64,000 bases of DNA. Origin: Melioribacter sp051488685 (GTDB lineage: Bacteria; Bacteroidota; Ignavibacteria; Ignavibacteriales; Melioribacteraceae). The position numbers were made by a program, and so were the translations under genes. Below the pieces are notes generated by a model. It saw only the letters and a program-made list of their open reading frames with translations, was not told the origin of the DNA and searched no databases. This document shows positions 35,674 to 44,953 of this stretch, piece after piece. Each line of letters opens with the position of its first letter. Position 1 is the first letter of the stretch. The stretch is taken from contig NZ_JBPSEH010000006.1 of the NCBI RefSeq assembly GCF_051488685.1, positions 124,001 through 188,000 on the forward strand. Direction: 5' to 3'.

Positions 35674-36760
35674 AAAATTTATTGCGCCAACATTACGAGA
35701 AGCCAAAGAACAAATGAAAAACGAACTCGGCGGCGAAGCAATAATTCTGGGAACAAGAGTTATCGAAAACGACAGAAGATTTAACCTTAGGAAAATGTTC
35801 GAAATAACTGCTGGAGTGGATGAAGAAATTAAAAAAACTCCCACGTTAGATAACGATTACGAATCTGAAAAAGTTGATATCGATGTTGAATTGTCCAAAC
35901 TAACAAAAAAAATATTTGAGGCTAAAGAAAATAAAAAAGTTATTGCCGAAGAGGTCCATACAAAAACAAAAAAATTGACCACATCGCAGCTTGACGAATA
36001 TTTTGAAAAATTACTCGATCTGGAGATTAACCGTCAGCTTGCAAAAGAACTAATAGAACAATTAAAGAATTACGACGGTCTGCTCGGAGAATCGAATCTG
36101 GAGAGCTATCTGATTGCAGGGATGGCTTCAATGATACCGACCAAAGAATTCAAAATCAAAAAAAATCGGAATACAAAAGTTGCACTTGTAGGTCCTACTG
36201 GCGTCGGTAAAACTACTTGTATAGCCAAACTGGCAGTCATTTCAAAAATTATTCACAAACTTAAAGTCGGACTAATTTCGATTGATACATACCGTCTGGG
36301 TGCAATCGATCAACTCAGGATATTTTCGGAAATAAGCGATATCGAAATGAGCGTGGCATATGAACCTTCGGATATGCCCCGGCTAATTAAGAAATTCAAA
36401 GATAAAGATCTGATATTTATCGATACAGTTGGTAGAAGCCAAAAAAGTAGAGAAAATTTGAATAAGATTAATGAATATCTTGAAGCCGCCGAAGTGGACG
36501 AAACTGTATTGGTCGTAAGTGCAACGAGTTCTATGAAAACGCTTTTTGATGTAGCCGAGAAGTTCAAAGTGCTCAATTACAGTTCGGTTATTTTTTCAAA
36601 AGCTGACGAAGCAGTAACCTATGGCAATATATTAAACCTGACGAATAAATTTAATTTGCCGGTTATGTTTCTTACGAATGGTCAGGTAATTCCCGACGAT
36701 ATTTTATCCGTCAATCCGGAATACCTTGCCAATGTAATTTATAAAGGAAAGCTCTACTGA
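35663..36760 (+). CDS. flhF: Flagellar SRP-like GTPase FlhF
   Basis: 365 aa. Starts IKKFIAPTLREAKEQMKNELGGEAIILGTRVI, then the NG GTPase domain: G1 ALVGPTGVGKTTCIAKLAV, LISIDTYRLGAIDQLRIFSEI, DLIFIDTVGRSQ, FSKADEA. Sets flagellar site and number, usually polar. Paired with flhG, so a polar or limited flagellation pattern is likely (inference). Confidence 0.95.
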   Translation: MQIKKFIAPTLREAKEQMKNELGGEAIILGTRVIENDRRFNLRKMFEITAGVDEEIKKTPTLDNDYESEKVDIDVELSKLTKKIFEAKENKKVIAEEVHTKTKKLTTSQLDEYFEKLLDLEINRQLAKELIEQLKNYDGLLGESNLESYLIAGMASMIPTKEFKIKKNRNTKVALVGPTGVGKTTCIAKLAVISKIIHKLKVGLISIDTYRLGAIDQLRIFSEISDIEMSVAYEPSDMPRLIKKFKDKDLIFIDTVGRSQKSRENLNKINEYLEAAEVDETVLVVSATSSMKTLFDVAEKFKVLNYSSVIFSKADEAVTYGNILNLTNKFNLPVMFLTNGQVIPDDILSVNPEYLANVIYKGKLY

Positions 36761-37626
36761 TGAACGATCAGATAAAACGTTTGCTGGAATTGCGTCGACT
36801 GCAAAATAAGAGGGTAGCGAACTCTACTCTTATTGTTTCCGTATGTTCTGGAAAAGGAGGAACTGGCAAATCGTTTGTCTCGTTAAATCTGGCATATAAA
36901 CTATCGCGACTGAACAAAAAAGTACTTGTGGTCGATTTCGATTTCAACTTATCGAATTTGCATTTACTTTTAAATGAAACTGTAAAAGAACCGCTTTCCA
37001 ATTTCTTCCATCAAAAAGTTACTTTTGACGAGCTGATCTTTAGATATAACGAAAATTTGCATCTGATTTTTGGAGATTCCGGTAGCAATAATTTCCCGAA
37101 AATTACAAATGATTTGATCGAATATTTCTTTATTCATCTCGATAAGTCGGCTCGAAATTACGATTTTATTATTATCGATTCGTCTGCTGGAGCCGATTTG
37201 AATACAATGTATCAAATCAGTCGGTCAGATTTGAACTTGATTGTAGCTTCGCCAGAACCGACGGCAATTATGGATGCTTACGTGTTGATTAAGATGATTA
37301 CTGAGTTAGTTACTGAAAAGCAGTATATGAATATGCCGCAAAACATAGTGGTTATCAATAAAGCCGAAGACAAAGAAGAAGGCGAACAGGCATTTCAAAA
37401 TTTATCTACTGCTGTGCGCCATTTTCTCAACAAAGAAATAATGCTTCTCGGTGTGATTGGACACGACAGAACTGCATATAAATCAATTATTAACCAGGAA
37501 TTACTGGTCGAACACTATCCGAATTCTATGGCTGCCCTCCAGATAGAAGACCTGGCACATCGTTTCCTGAATATTGCACAGATGGCTAATAGTAGCCAGC
37601 TTTTCAGTCAAAAACCCTCAATATAG
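36760..37626 (+). CDS. flhG: MinD-like ATPase FlhG
   Basis: 288 aa. Deviant Walker A VCSGKGGTGKSFVSLNLAYKL, switch region VVDFDFNLSNLHLLL, DFIIIDSSAGADLNTM, and a C-terminal amphipathic helix. N-terminal IKRLLELRRLQNKR resembles the FlhG motif that stimulates FlhF GTPase. Shares a 1-nt overlap with flhF. Antagonises FlhF to limit flagellum number. Confidence 0.94.
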   Translation: MNDQIKRLLELRRLQNKRVANSTLIVSVCSGKGGTGKSFVSLNLAYKLSRLNKKVLVVDFDFNLSNLHLLLNETVKEPLSNFFHQKVTFDELIFRYNENLHLIFGDSGSNNFPKITNDLIEYFFIHLDKSARNYDFIIIDSSAGADLNTMYQISRSDLNLIVASPEPTAIMDAYVLIKMITELVTEKQYMNMPQNIVVINKAEDKEEGEQAFQNLSTAVRHFLNKEIMLLGVIGHDRTAYKSIINQELLVEHYPNSMAALQIEDLAHRFLNIAQMANSSQLFSQKPSI

Positions 37627-37694
37627 CCTAAAAATAAAGCTTTTCGAATGGTATAGTCTTTGCCTCTTTCTTAATCAAAATAATTGGAGAGGTG

Positions 37695-37922
37695 ATGAAC
37701 AAAATAATAATGCAGTTCGGATTACTCGTTTTCTTCTTTTCCGTTATTTATTTTGTTCAAAAGGGGCTCGATGTAACGCGAGTAATACTGAATTCCCTTT
37801 CGATATTTCTCCTTTTGACGATAATGTTAAGTTTCGTCACAATCAGTTTAATCAAAGCCATCAATCGCAATTCGCTCGAAAAAATAAAAGAAGAACCATC
37901 AGGAAAAGACAGTAATGAATAA
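37695..37922 (+). CDS. Small two-helix membrane protein between flhG and fliA
   Basis: 75 aa from the ATG (a GTG one codon earlier is also in frame), with TTGGAGAGG upstream. Two hydrophobic segments: FGLLVFFFSVIYFVQKGL and LSIFLLLTIMLSFVTISLI, then a short charged tail. Overlaps fliA by 8 nt, so its translation is linked to the sigma factor. I do not recognise the family. Confidence 0.78.
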   Translation: MNKIIMQFGLLVFFFSVIYFVQKGLDVTRVILNSLSIFLLLTIMLSFVTISLIKAINRNSLEKIKEEPSGKDSNE

Positions 37923-38550
37923 AAACGAACAATTATGGGAATCCTTCAAGGCGCATCCTTCGCCTGAATTGAAGAAAAAGATAATACTCAACTACATCAA
38001 TCTTGTCCATTATGTAATCCACAAAACAAATCTCAATCAAAGCGAATTATTCGACAGGAGAGATTTTTTTCAATTTGGCATCGAAGGTTTAAGCGAGGCA
38101 ATCGATCGTTTTGACCCGGATTACGGGACAAAGTTCGAAACGTATGCAATCCAAAGAATACGAGGCAAAATTTACGATGAAATTCGTAAGTACAGTCATA
38201 AATACGAAATGATTGGCGAACCTGAACCGGTTGCCACAATTAGCAGCGGAACGGTATCGCTCAACAGCAATTATATCGAAGAAGAGGGAATGCAGGTCTA
38301 CGAGATGATGGCCGACGATAGCGAGGAGCCTCTTCAGATTCTTGAAAAAAATGAAATGAAAGAAAGACTCGTTAAGATTATCAAGGAATTGAGTGAGCGC
38401 GATAGAATGTTGATTACTCTTTATTATTATGAAGAACTAAACTATCAGGAGATTGCAAAAGTTTTGAATATAACCGTATCGCGCGTATCTCAGTTGCATT
38501 CTAAGATAATGAAAATACTCAAACAAAAACTGACAGAAAAAAATGGTTGA
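37915..38550 (+). CDS. fliA: Flagellar sigma factor FliA (sigma-28)
   Basis: 211 aa. Region 2: DFFQFGIEGLSEAIDRFDPDYGTKFETYAIQRIRGKIYDEIRK; region 4: LSERDRMLITLYYYEELNYQEIAKVLNITVSRVSQLHSKIM. Directs late flagellar genes such as flagellin, which are not here. No flgM is seen in the window. I found no clear sigma-28 promoter in the window. Confidence 0.95.
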   Translation: MNKNEQLWESFKAHPSPELKKKIILNYINLVHYVIHKTNLNQSELFDRRDFFQFGIEGLSEAIDRFDPDYGTKFETYAIQRIRGKIYDEIRKYSHKYEMIGEPEPVATISSGTVSLNSNYIEEEGMQVYEMMADDSEEPLQILEKNEMKERLVKIIKELSERDRMLITLYYYEELNYQEIAKVLNITVSRVSQLHSKIMKILKQKLTEKNG

Positions 38551-39415
38551 ACAGGGAACAACAGATATCAAAGAAAAGATACGCAAGCAGCTATCAGGGA
38601 TTGGCAATATACCTGCTGTGCCACAGGTAATAGCTGAAGTTTCTCAGATGCTCGACAATGAAATGACCAGTGCTTCGGATCTTTGCAAAGTAATTTCGAG
38701 GGACCAGGCGCTGGCAGCCAAAATTCTTGCCGTTGCGAATTCTCCGCTCTACGGTTTACCCCGCAGAGTTTCTACCATAGAATTTGCCGTTGTAATTATC
38801 GGTTTTGATCACATCAAAAATATTCTTCTGGCGCTTTCTCTTCTCGATACATTTAAAGTAAGAAATGCAAAAGATTGGAATCATCAGGATTACTGGCGAC
38901 ATTCGATTCTAACTGCCACCGGCGCTAAAAGAATTGCCGACGATTTACGCTATCCCAGGTCGGGCGAAGTTTTTACTGCCGGTCTATTGCACGATCTGGG
39001 ACTGGTTATTCTTTATAAATACATGAATTACGATTACAAACAAATAATTGAATTGGTTGAAAATCAGGGATTGAGTTTTCTTGAAGCCGAAAATAAAATT
39101 CTCGGTTATACTCATAGTCATATAGCGGAATTTCTATTGGACAAGTGGAATTTCCCCCGAAATATAGTTGATGCCGTGGTTAATCATCACACACCATCTG
39201 AATCGGAATATAATCCCGTTTTGACTTCGCTCGTCCATTTAACTGACTATATGACTCAAAAATTTAATATCGGGGCTTTTATGTGCGACAACAATATGCC
39301 TCTGGACGACAATATTCTCGATATACTTCAATTCGGAAATATGGAATATCTCGAACAATTTATTGAAAGTTATAAACCTTTATTTAATCAACATTTTGAA
39401 TCACTAAACAGATAA
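38543..39415 (+). CDS. HDOD-domain signalling protein
   Basis: 290 aa, a single HDOD domain covering most of the chain: IPAVPQVIAEVSQMLDNEMTSASDLCKVISRDQALAAKILAVANSPLYGLPRRVSTIEFAVVIIGFDHIKNI. HDOD proteins are catalytically inactive HD relatives that often act in motility and nucleotide-second-messenger signalling. Overlaps fliA by 8 nt. Retains AGLLHDLGLVILYKY, a weak echo of the HD pair. Confidence 0.92.
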   Translation: MVEQGTTDIKEKIRKQLSGIGNIPAVPQVIAEVSQMLDNEMTSASDLCKVISRDQALAAKILAVANSPLYGLPRRVSTIEFAVVIIGFDHIKNILLALSLLDTFKVRNAKDWNHQDYWRHSILTATGAKRIADDLRYPRSGEVFTAGLLHDLGLVILYKYMNYDYKQIIELVENQGLSFLEAENKILGYTHSHIAEFLLDKWNFPRNIVDAVVNHHTPSESEYNPVLTSLVHLTDYMTQKFNIGAFMCDNNMPLDDNILDILQFGNMEYLEQFIESYKPLFNQHFESLNR

Positions 39416-39420
39416 GAGCA

Positions 39421-40302
39421 ATGAACACAATAGTATTTGACCAGGCACAAAAAAGGGAACGTACACAACTCGTATTGAAGCGCGTAACGACGCTCTCGCC
39501 GGTACCTAAAATACTTTCCGAAGTTCTGGAATTGTTGAAAGATCTCAATACAAGTCCACAAAAACTGGCTAAAGCTATTTCGAAGGACCAGAGCATAGTG
39601 GTTAAAATTCTTACTATAGCCAATTCGCCCTTTTATGGACTAGCCAAAAGGGTATCGTCCATCGAGTATGCCATTATGATTTTGGGCTTCAATGAAATCA
39701 GAAATATTGTTATGGCGCTTTCGTTGATGGAAACTATGAAAAATAAAAACGATGAATATATGAACCAGAAAAACTTCTGGCTTCATTCATATATAACTGC
39801 AACAACTGCAAAAAAGATTGCCGACGATATGAATATTCGTGAAAGCAACGATGTGTTTATTGGCGCATTGCTTCACGACCTGGGCATATCGGTTATCCAT
39901 CGATATATGCATTCAGACTTTGTAAAAATCAAAGAAAGCGTGGAAAAGGGTTCGAAATATTCAGAGGCCGAAAATCAACAACTTGGTATGGACCATCAGA
40001 TGGTCGGCTATACTCTTTTACGCAACTGGAATATTCCAGAGCATATTTGCGAAATGGTAAAATATCACCACAATCCTCAACAATCGACAAATACAAAAAT
40101 TCTATCCTCAATTATTCATCTGAGCGATTATATGACTCAGAAACTCGATATCGGAAAATTTGATTGGGATAATGACCTCGAATTAAATGCCGAAGCAGCT
40201 ACCATTCTGCAGTTTAAAGATATGCAGGAAATTGAAGAATTTATTGAGAGTTACAGAGAACCAATTTCATCACAAATAGAATCATTGAGGAATTTGCTTT
40301 GA
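39421..40302 (+). CDS. HDOD-domain signalling protein, paralogue
   Basis: 293 aa, clearly a tandem duplicate of the gene before it: TLSPVPKILSEVLELLKDLN, ISKDQSIVVKILTIANSPFYGLAKRVSSIEYAIMILGFNEIRNIVMALSLM, ALLHDLGISVIHRYM, LSDYMTQKLDIG. Five nt separate the two genes. Function unknown; placement suggests control of the motor or of flagellar genes. Confidence 0.92.
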   Translation: MNTIVFDQAQKRERTQLVLKRVTTLSPVPKILSEVLELLKDLNTSPQKLAKAISKDQSIVVKILTIANSPFYGLAKRVSSIEYAIMILGFNEIRNIVMALSLMETMKNKNDEYMNQKNFWLHSYITATTAKKIADDMNIRESNDVFIGALLHDLGISVIHRYMHSDFVKIKESVEKGSKYSEAENQQLGMDHQMVGYTLLRNWNIPEHICEMVKYHHNPQQSTNTKILSSIIHLSDYMTQKLDIGKFDWDNDLELNAEAATILQFKDMQEIEEFIESYREPISSQIESLRNLL

Positions 40303-41609
40303 GAGTAATTAAAGATAATACCGCGCGATTCGAATCGTTCTCGAAATCGCTTCAATACTATACGAAAGGAAACTCGTCAGGGGATTTCCAGCTGATTAAT
40401 ATCGAAACTCATCGTTCGAGAAACAATTTGTTCGAAAAGTACAACTACATCATTCAATCGCTTTTTACTTTTCAGAAAAAATTTGCGGGTCTGAAAAATA
40501 TCGATGAGATCCATTCTTTGTTCAGCCATCATGTTAAGATGATCATCTCTTCCAAAGAAGTCGATTTATTTATGTTTGACGATTCGCGCACAATCTTAAA
40601 CTCTGTAAGTACAAACTCGTCGGTGCTCCAGAATAAATTGGTCAATAAAGCCTTTAAAAACGGAATACTGGATTGGATATTCGAAACACAAAAGCCGACA
40701 CTTATTCCGGATTTAAGTTCAATTACAGGTGAAGGCTCGAAATTATATCAAACAATCTTTCCGGTTTATTTTCAGAAAAATCCGATTGGAGTGGTGTCGC
40801 TCTTAGGACCGGCTTATAAGATATCTGAGGACTCGCTCGAAAATCAGGCCATCTATATTTTGTTGAGTTCAGTTGTACCACAAATTATCTCAATACAGCA
40901 GAAAAATAAAATAAACAAACTCTACGACGATTTACACACTTACGAGTCTAAATTAAATAATGATTTCAGACTTTATGCCGTCGGAGAATTTGCCGAAGGC
41001 ATTATTCACGATATGCTCAACTCGCTGCAGGTTATTTTGAGTAATGTTGATTATATCGAAAGTTTGAATACAGGCGTTGAAACCGAAATTTTCGAAAAAA
41101 TAAGAGAACGAGTAGAACGACTCAGCGGCCTGTCTCAAAAGCTTTTCAAATTCAATGAAATAAATAAAAACTTTGAAAAACAAAATTTGCCGTGCGACCT
41201 CAATTCTCTGGTAAAAGATTTCTATGGCGTGGTTGTAGCAACTCTCAAAAGTCTAGAACTTGAATGTGAACTCGACCTGGAAGATAATATTCCACCAGTA
41301 CTTGCAAACGCTAAAGAGATTAAGCAAATCCTAACGAATATCTTTTCAATGATTAAAAAGAAATCGAAACGCGGCAGCGGTATCGTAATTCAAACTAAAT
41401 ATATTAACGAAGTTATTGTCCTCTCTGTTTTTGTTACAGATTACTGGGAAGATTTCGGAAAATCGACAGACTATATATCCAATCTGACTATAAAGATTGT
41501 CGGTGAATTAATGAAAAAATGTGACGGCAAAATCGAATACGACTCGATGCCGCTAAAAGGTACTTCTATTCATTTGTTATTCCCATTAAAAAGGAAGTTA
41601 ACAAGATGA
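40299..41609 (+). CDS. GAF-domain histidine-kinase-like protein with degenerate ATPase domain
   Basis: 436 aa, no membrane segment. GAF-like sensor at about 55-200 (LKNIDEIHSLFSHHVKMII, PVYFQKNPIGVVSLLGPA), DHp helix with H237 in EFAEGIIHDMLNSLQV, then an ATPase-like domain in which the N box reads QILTNIFSMIKKK and the usual DxGxG is missing (VTDYWEDFG). It may bind but not hydrolyse ATP. TTG start within TTGA overlap, with GAGGA 8 nt upstream. Follows the HDOD pair. Confidence 0.8.
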   Translation: MRVIKDNTARFESFSKSLQYYTKGNSSGDFQLINIETHRSRNNLFEKYNYIIQSLFTFQKKFAGLKNIDEIHSLFSHHVKMIISSKEVDLFMFDDSRTILNSVSTNSSVLQNKLVNKAFKNGILDWIFETQKPTLIPDLSSITGEGSKLYQTIFPVYFQKNPIGVVSLLGPAYKISEDSLENQAIYILLSSVVPQIISIQQKNKINKLYDDLHTYESKLNNDFRLYAVGEFAEGIIHDMLNSLQVILSNVDYIESLNTGVETEIFEKIRERVERLSGLSQKLFKFNEINKNFEKQNLPCDLNSLVKDFYGVVVATLKSLELECELDLEDNIPPVLANAKEIKQILTNIFSMIKKKSKRGSGIVIQTKYINEVIVLSVFVTDYWEDFGKSTDYISNLTIKIVGELMKKCDGKIEYDSMPLKGTSIHLLFPLKRKLTR

Positions 41610-42193
41610 AAGTTCTGGTTGCAATATTGATCCTCTTAGCTGGCTTCTCTACTCAGGCACAGGAAGATACGCTCTCTTTGCAAACGGCTTATGAAGACGA
41701 CGTTCAAGACTCGATCGATATAAGAGAACTCGTCGCTCAACAAATTCTTATGGCAAAAATTAAAAACGAAAATAATGCAGTTAAAGAGCCTGATATTATT
41801 GAAACAGCTCCTGAATATGAAAACGAGATGCCCGTAGTGATTAATAAGAAAAAATCGTTTTATCAATTGTATCTGGAATTGCCGTTTAATATAAAACTAT
41901 TGATTTCCTTCTCGGCGTTTTTATTCGTCCTAATCTTCATTCGAAGAGCCGTGCTTAGAGCACAGAAAATGTCGAAGAAGAAACTGAAAAATAACATCGG
42001 AATGATGAGACAAGAAAAATTGCAGCTGGTAACCGACCACAGAAAAAGTAAATTCAGAAAAGAATTATTGAACAATCCTGTAATAAATAAATTGAATGAT
42101 AAAAATATTAGCAAGAAGGCTAAGGAACTCAAAGTGGCGCAGGGTGAGTTGATGCTGGCAGCCAGGCTTAAATATTACGAGTTTCATAACTGA
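41606..42193 (+). CDS. Orphan membrane protein before flgF
   Basis: 195 aa. Signal peptide (VLVAILILLAGFSTQAQ), about 65 acidic periplasmic residues, one membrane segment (IKLLISFSAFLFVLIFI) and a basic cytoplasmic tail with many Lys/Arg ending in VAQGELMLAARLKYYEFH. The topology resembles FliO, but FliO is already at 30366. Overlaps the previous gene by 4 nt. I do not recognise it. Confidence 0.72.
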   Translation: MKVLVAILILLAGFSTQAQEDTLSLQTAYEDDVQDSIDIRELVAQQILMAKIKNENNAVKEPDIIETAPEYENEMPVVINKKKSFYQLYLELPFNIKLLISFSAFLFVLIFIRRAVLRAQKMSKKKLKNNIGMMRQEKLQLVTDHRKSKFRKELLNNPVINKLNDKNISKKAKELKVAQGELMLAARLKYYEFHN

Positions 42194-42202
42194 GGAGTTT
42201 AT

Positions 42203-42913
42203 ATGATTAAAGGAATTTATACTGTTGCAAGAGGGATGGTGCAGAGATCGCAGAATATCGACATCATTGCCAATAATATTGCCAATATTAACACAACCGC
42301 ATATAAAAGAGAAATTCCGTTCTCCGAGTATATAAACGAAGCGGGCGAAGCTCAATTCAAAAAATTAACAAGCATGCAGCAGGGTGAAGCTGTACTTACT
42401 TCAAATCCTCTCGACGTTGCCATTTATGGAAAAGGTTTTTTTATGATTAAAAACAGAAACGGTGAGTACGAATTGACTCGAGACGGTCGATTTCGACTTT
42501 CGGACGACGGCTATCTTGTCGACGGACAGGGGAATAGAGTGCAGGGCAAGGGCGGCGAAATTTATATGGGTGAATTGATCAGGAATAAAGATGCGGAAGT
42601 TAAAATTTCCAATAACGGAGAAATTAGAGTTGGCAACCAATACATTGATACGATCCTCGTTGTAGACGTAGAATTTCCGGAAAGTTTAAACCGTATTGGT
42701 GCTTCGAACTTTTTGCTGGAAAATCAGCCATTTAAAGAATTGAATGAAAATGATTTCAAACTGGCACAGGGATATCTGGAAGAATCGAATACGAATCCGA
42801 TTCTGGAAATGGAAGCGATGATTTCGTTGAACAAATCGTATGAGACGTCACAAAAAATAATAAATGTGCTTGATCAGTCACTTGATCATGCAAATCAAAT
42901 TGGCAAAATATAA
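42203..42913 (+). CDS. flgF: Flagellar rod protein FlgF
   Basis: 236 aa. YTVARGMVQRSQNIDIIANNIANINTTAYKREIPFSEYI at the N-terminus, DVAIYGKGFFMIKNRNGEYELTRDGRFRL in the middle, and the helix ITEMEAMISLNKSYETSQKIINVLDQSLDHANQIGKI-like end. Proximal rod. Paired with flgG, 12 nt upstream of it. Confidence 0.93.
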   Translation: MIKGIYTVARGMVQRSQNIDIIANNIANINTTAYKREIPFSEYINEAGEAQFKKLTSMQQGEAVLTSNPLDVAIYGKGFFMIKNRNGEYELTRDGRFRLSDDGYLVDGQGNRVQGKGGEIYMGELIRNKDAEVKISNNGEIRVGNQYIDTILVVDVEFPESLNRIGASNFLLENQPFKELNENDFKLAQGYLEESNTNPILEMEAMISLNKSYETSQKIINVLDQSLDHANQIGKI

Positions 42914-42925
42914 ACGAGGTAGATT

Positions 42926-43726
42926 ATGCCGACGAGAGCTTTGAGAACGGCTGCATCCGGAATGTACGCGCAACAGATTAATATCGAAGTTATATCGAAC
43001 AATATAGCAAACATCAACACAACCGGTTTTAAGAAAAACCGAGCCGACTTCCAGGATCTGATGTATCAGGAGGTCAACATCAATCCATTGACAAGCTCAA
43101 CGCCAGGTGTTTATGAAACTACGAACAATAAAATCCAGATAGGAAATGGTGTCAAGCCGGCTTCGACTCAAAAAATTTTCAAACAGGGAGACCTGATAGC
43201 GACAAACAATCAGATGGATCTGGCAATCTACGGCGACGGATTTTTCCAGGTACGCAAAAGTGACGGAACTTTCGCTTATACTCGTGATGGTTCCTTCAAA
43301 CTAAATGCCGACGGTAGAATCGTAACTTCAAGCGGATACGAACTCGATCCAGGTTTTACTATTAATAATGACGTAGTAAATTTAATGATTGCCAAAGATG
43401 GTACTGTCGAAGCTGAATTGGTGGACGGTTCACGAGTTACACTTGGCAGCATCGAAATAGCCCGATTTATGAATAACGGTGGTTTGGTTGCACTCGGTGA
43501 CAATTTGTATGGAGAAACCCCCGCTTCCGGGCAACCAATACTCGGCACACCAGGTGAAGACGGCTACGGCGAAATTCATCAGGGCTATCTCGAAACTTCC
43601 AACGTCGATATAGTTGAAGAAATGATTGCAATGATTGCTGCTCAGCGTGCTTACGAAATCAATTCAAAAACTGTTAAAACAGTTGAAGATATGATGACAA
43701 TGGCAAACAATCTGAAGAGGGGATAA
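42926..43726 (+). CDS. flgG: Flagellar distal rod protein FlgG
   Basis: 266 aa. ALRTAASGMYAQQINIEVISNNIANINTTGFKKNRADFQDLMYQ, DLAIYGDGFFQVRKSDGTFAYTRDGSFKLNADGRIVTSSGYEL, and SNVDIVEEMIAMIAAQRAYEINSKTVKTVEDMMTMANNL are canonical. Stop overlaps the flgA start. Confidence 0.97.
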   Translation: MPTRALRTAASGMYAQQINIEVISNNIANINTTGFKKNRADFQDLMYQEVNINPLTSSTPGVYETTNNKIQIGNGVKPASTQKIFKQGDLIATNNQMDLAIYGDGFFQVRKSDGTFAYTRDGSFKLNADGRIVTSSGYELDPGFTINNDVVNLMIAKDGTVEAELVDGSRVTLGSIEIARFMNNGGLVALGDNLYGETPASGQPILGTPGEDGYGEIHQGYLETSNVDIVEEMIAMIAAQRAYEINSKTVKTVEDMMTMANNLKRG

Positions 43727-44373
43727 TGTTAGCAATATTCTTAATCATATTGCTTCAACTATTTCCTGAGGATTCGTTCAAATCGAAACTGCAAAATTAT
43801 TTGTCAGAAAAATTGTCGGAGTATTCCAGATTTTCTTACAAAGTTAACGGTCTTCCTATCAACAATAGTAGAATTGAAATTGACGATAGTCGACAGATGA
43901 GGATTAGTAACAGATATGCTTTCTTGCCAGTGCAGGTTTACGATGCATACAACAATATCAGCAACTCGTTTATAACCATTGAAATTGAACTTTATAAAAC
44001 TGTGCTCACTGCAAATAGAAAAATTAAAAAAGGAGAAATACTGAACGCAGACATGTTCGATTCTTCAGAAGTCGAAATAACGTCGATTAAAGGGACTCCA
44101 CTTTTCAAAATTGATGAAATTGCAGGAAAAAGAAGCAGAACCGATATTAATGAGGGTGTGGTAGTGACGGAAGAAATAATTGAACCTGTACCCGACATTT
44201 ATCTTGATAGTAAAGTTACACTCCATGTTATAAAAGGAAATGTAGATGTTTCGGTCGAAGCAACAGCGCGTCAGGAAGGAAGAATTGGTGAGATAATTAG
44301 AGTAATTACAGCTGATAATAAAATATTCAAAGCAAGAATAATCGACAAGAAAAACGTAATACTGGAAGACTAA
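43726..44373 (+). CDS. flgA: P-ring assembly chaperone FlgA
   Basis: 215 aa. Short hydrophobic export signal (MLAIFLIILLQLF), then a periplasmic SAF/FlgA domain: VLTANRKIKKGEILNADMFDSSEVEI, GKRSRTDINEGVVVTEEIIEPVP, ISVEATARQEGRIGEIIRV-like end with VKLHVIKGNVDVSVEATA pattern. Chaperones FlgI into the P ring. Next to flgH and flgI. Confidence 0.9.
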   Translation: MLAIFLIILLQLFPEDSFKSKLQNYLSEKLSEYSRFSYKVNGLPINNSRIEIDDSRQMRISNRYAFLPVQVYDAYNNISNSFITIEIELYKTVLTANRKIKKGEILNADMFDSSEVEITSIKGTPLFKIDEIAGKRSRTDINEGVVVTEEIIEPVPDIYLDSKVTLHVIKGNVDVSVEATARQEGRIGEIIRVITADNKIFKARIIDKKNVILED

Positions 44374-44374
44374 T

Positions 44375-44944
44375 ATGAAAAATATAATGATTTTATTAAT
44401 AGTTACGACCGCAACTGTATTCGGTCAAAATATGCGACAGAATTCGCTCTATTCTCTTTTTGCTGATAACAAAGCTGTTGGAATCGGCGATGCAATTACA
44501 ATTATTGTTATGGAATCTTCACAGGCATCAAATAACGCTGAGACAACTACAGGCAGGACGAGCAATATCGGAGGTAATTTTTCGGGTAATATGGACAGCA
44601 CTCCTTTACCAAAAGCAGATGGAAGTCTGGGCACAACTAATACTTTCGAAGGTACCGGTTCTACAAAAACTACCGGTCTTGTAAGAACTAAAATAAGCGC
44701 GCTGGTCGATACAGTTTATGCAAATGGCAACATGTTAATTACTGGCAGCAGAAAAATTGTAATCAATGGAGAAGAGCAGGTTATAAAAATAAAAGGAATT
44801 GTAAGACCGAGTGACATAATGCCGGACAATTCCGTTTATTCATATAATATATCGGAAGCGGAAATTACATTCGAAGGTAGCGGTATGATCGACCGTTCTC
44901 AAAGTCCAGGCTGGCTAACCAGGTTATTCCATTGGTTATTTTAA
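44375..44944 (+). CDS. flgH: Flagellar L-ring protein FlgH, without a lipobox
   Basis: 189 aa, shorter than the usual 220-230. Outer-membrane ring. Core motifs: SLYSLFADNKAVGIGDAITIIVMESSQASNNAETTT, GTGSTKTTGLVRTKISALVDTVYANGNMLITGSRKIVINGEEQVIKIKGIVRPSDIMPDNSVYSYNISEAEI. The N-terminus is a plain signal peptide (IMILLIVTTATVFGQ) and the chain has no cysteine, so the usual lipid anchor is absent. Confidence 0.94.
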   Translation: MKNIMILLIVTTATVFGQNMRQNSLYSLFADNKAVGIGDAITIIVMESSQASNNAETTTGRTSNIGGNFSGNMDSTPLPKADGSLGTTNTFEGTGSTKTTGLVRTKISALVDTVYANGNMLITGSRKIVINGEEQVIKIKGIVRPSDIMPDNSVYSYNISEAEITFEGSGMIDRSQSPGWLTRLFHWLF

Positions 44945-44953
44945 GGTGTGAAA

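Noticed and set aside
37627..37694. Sigma-28 promoter before the small membrane protein and fliA
   Set aside because: No convincing TAAAGTTT / GCCGATAA pair in the 68-nt gap.
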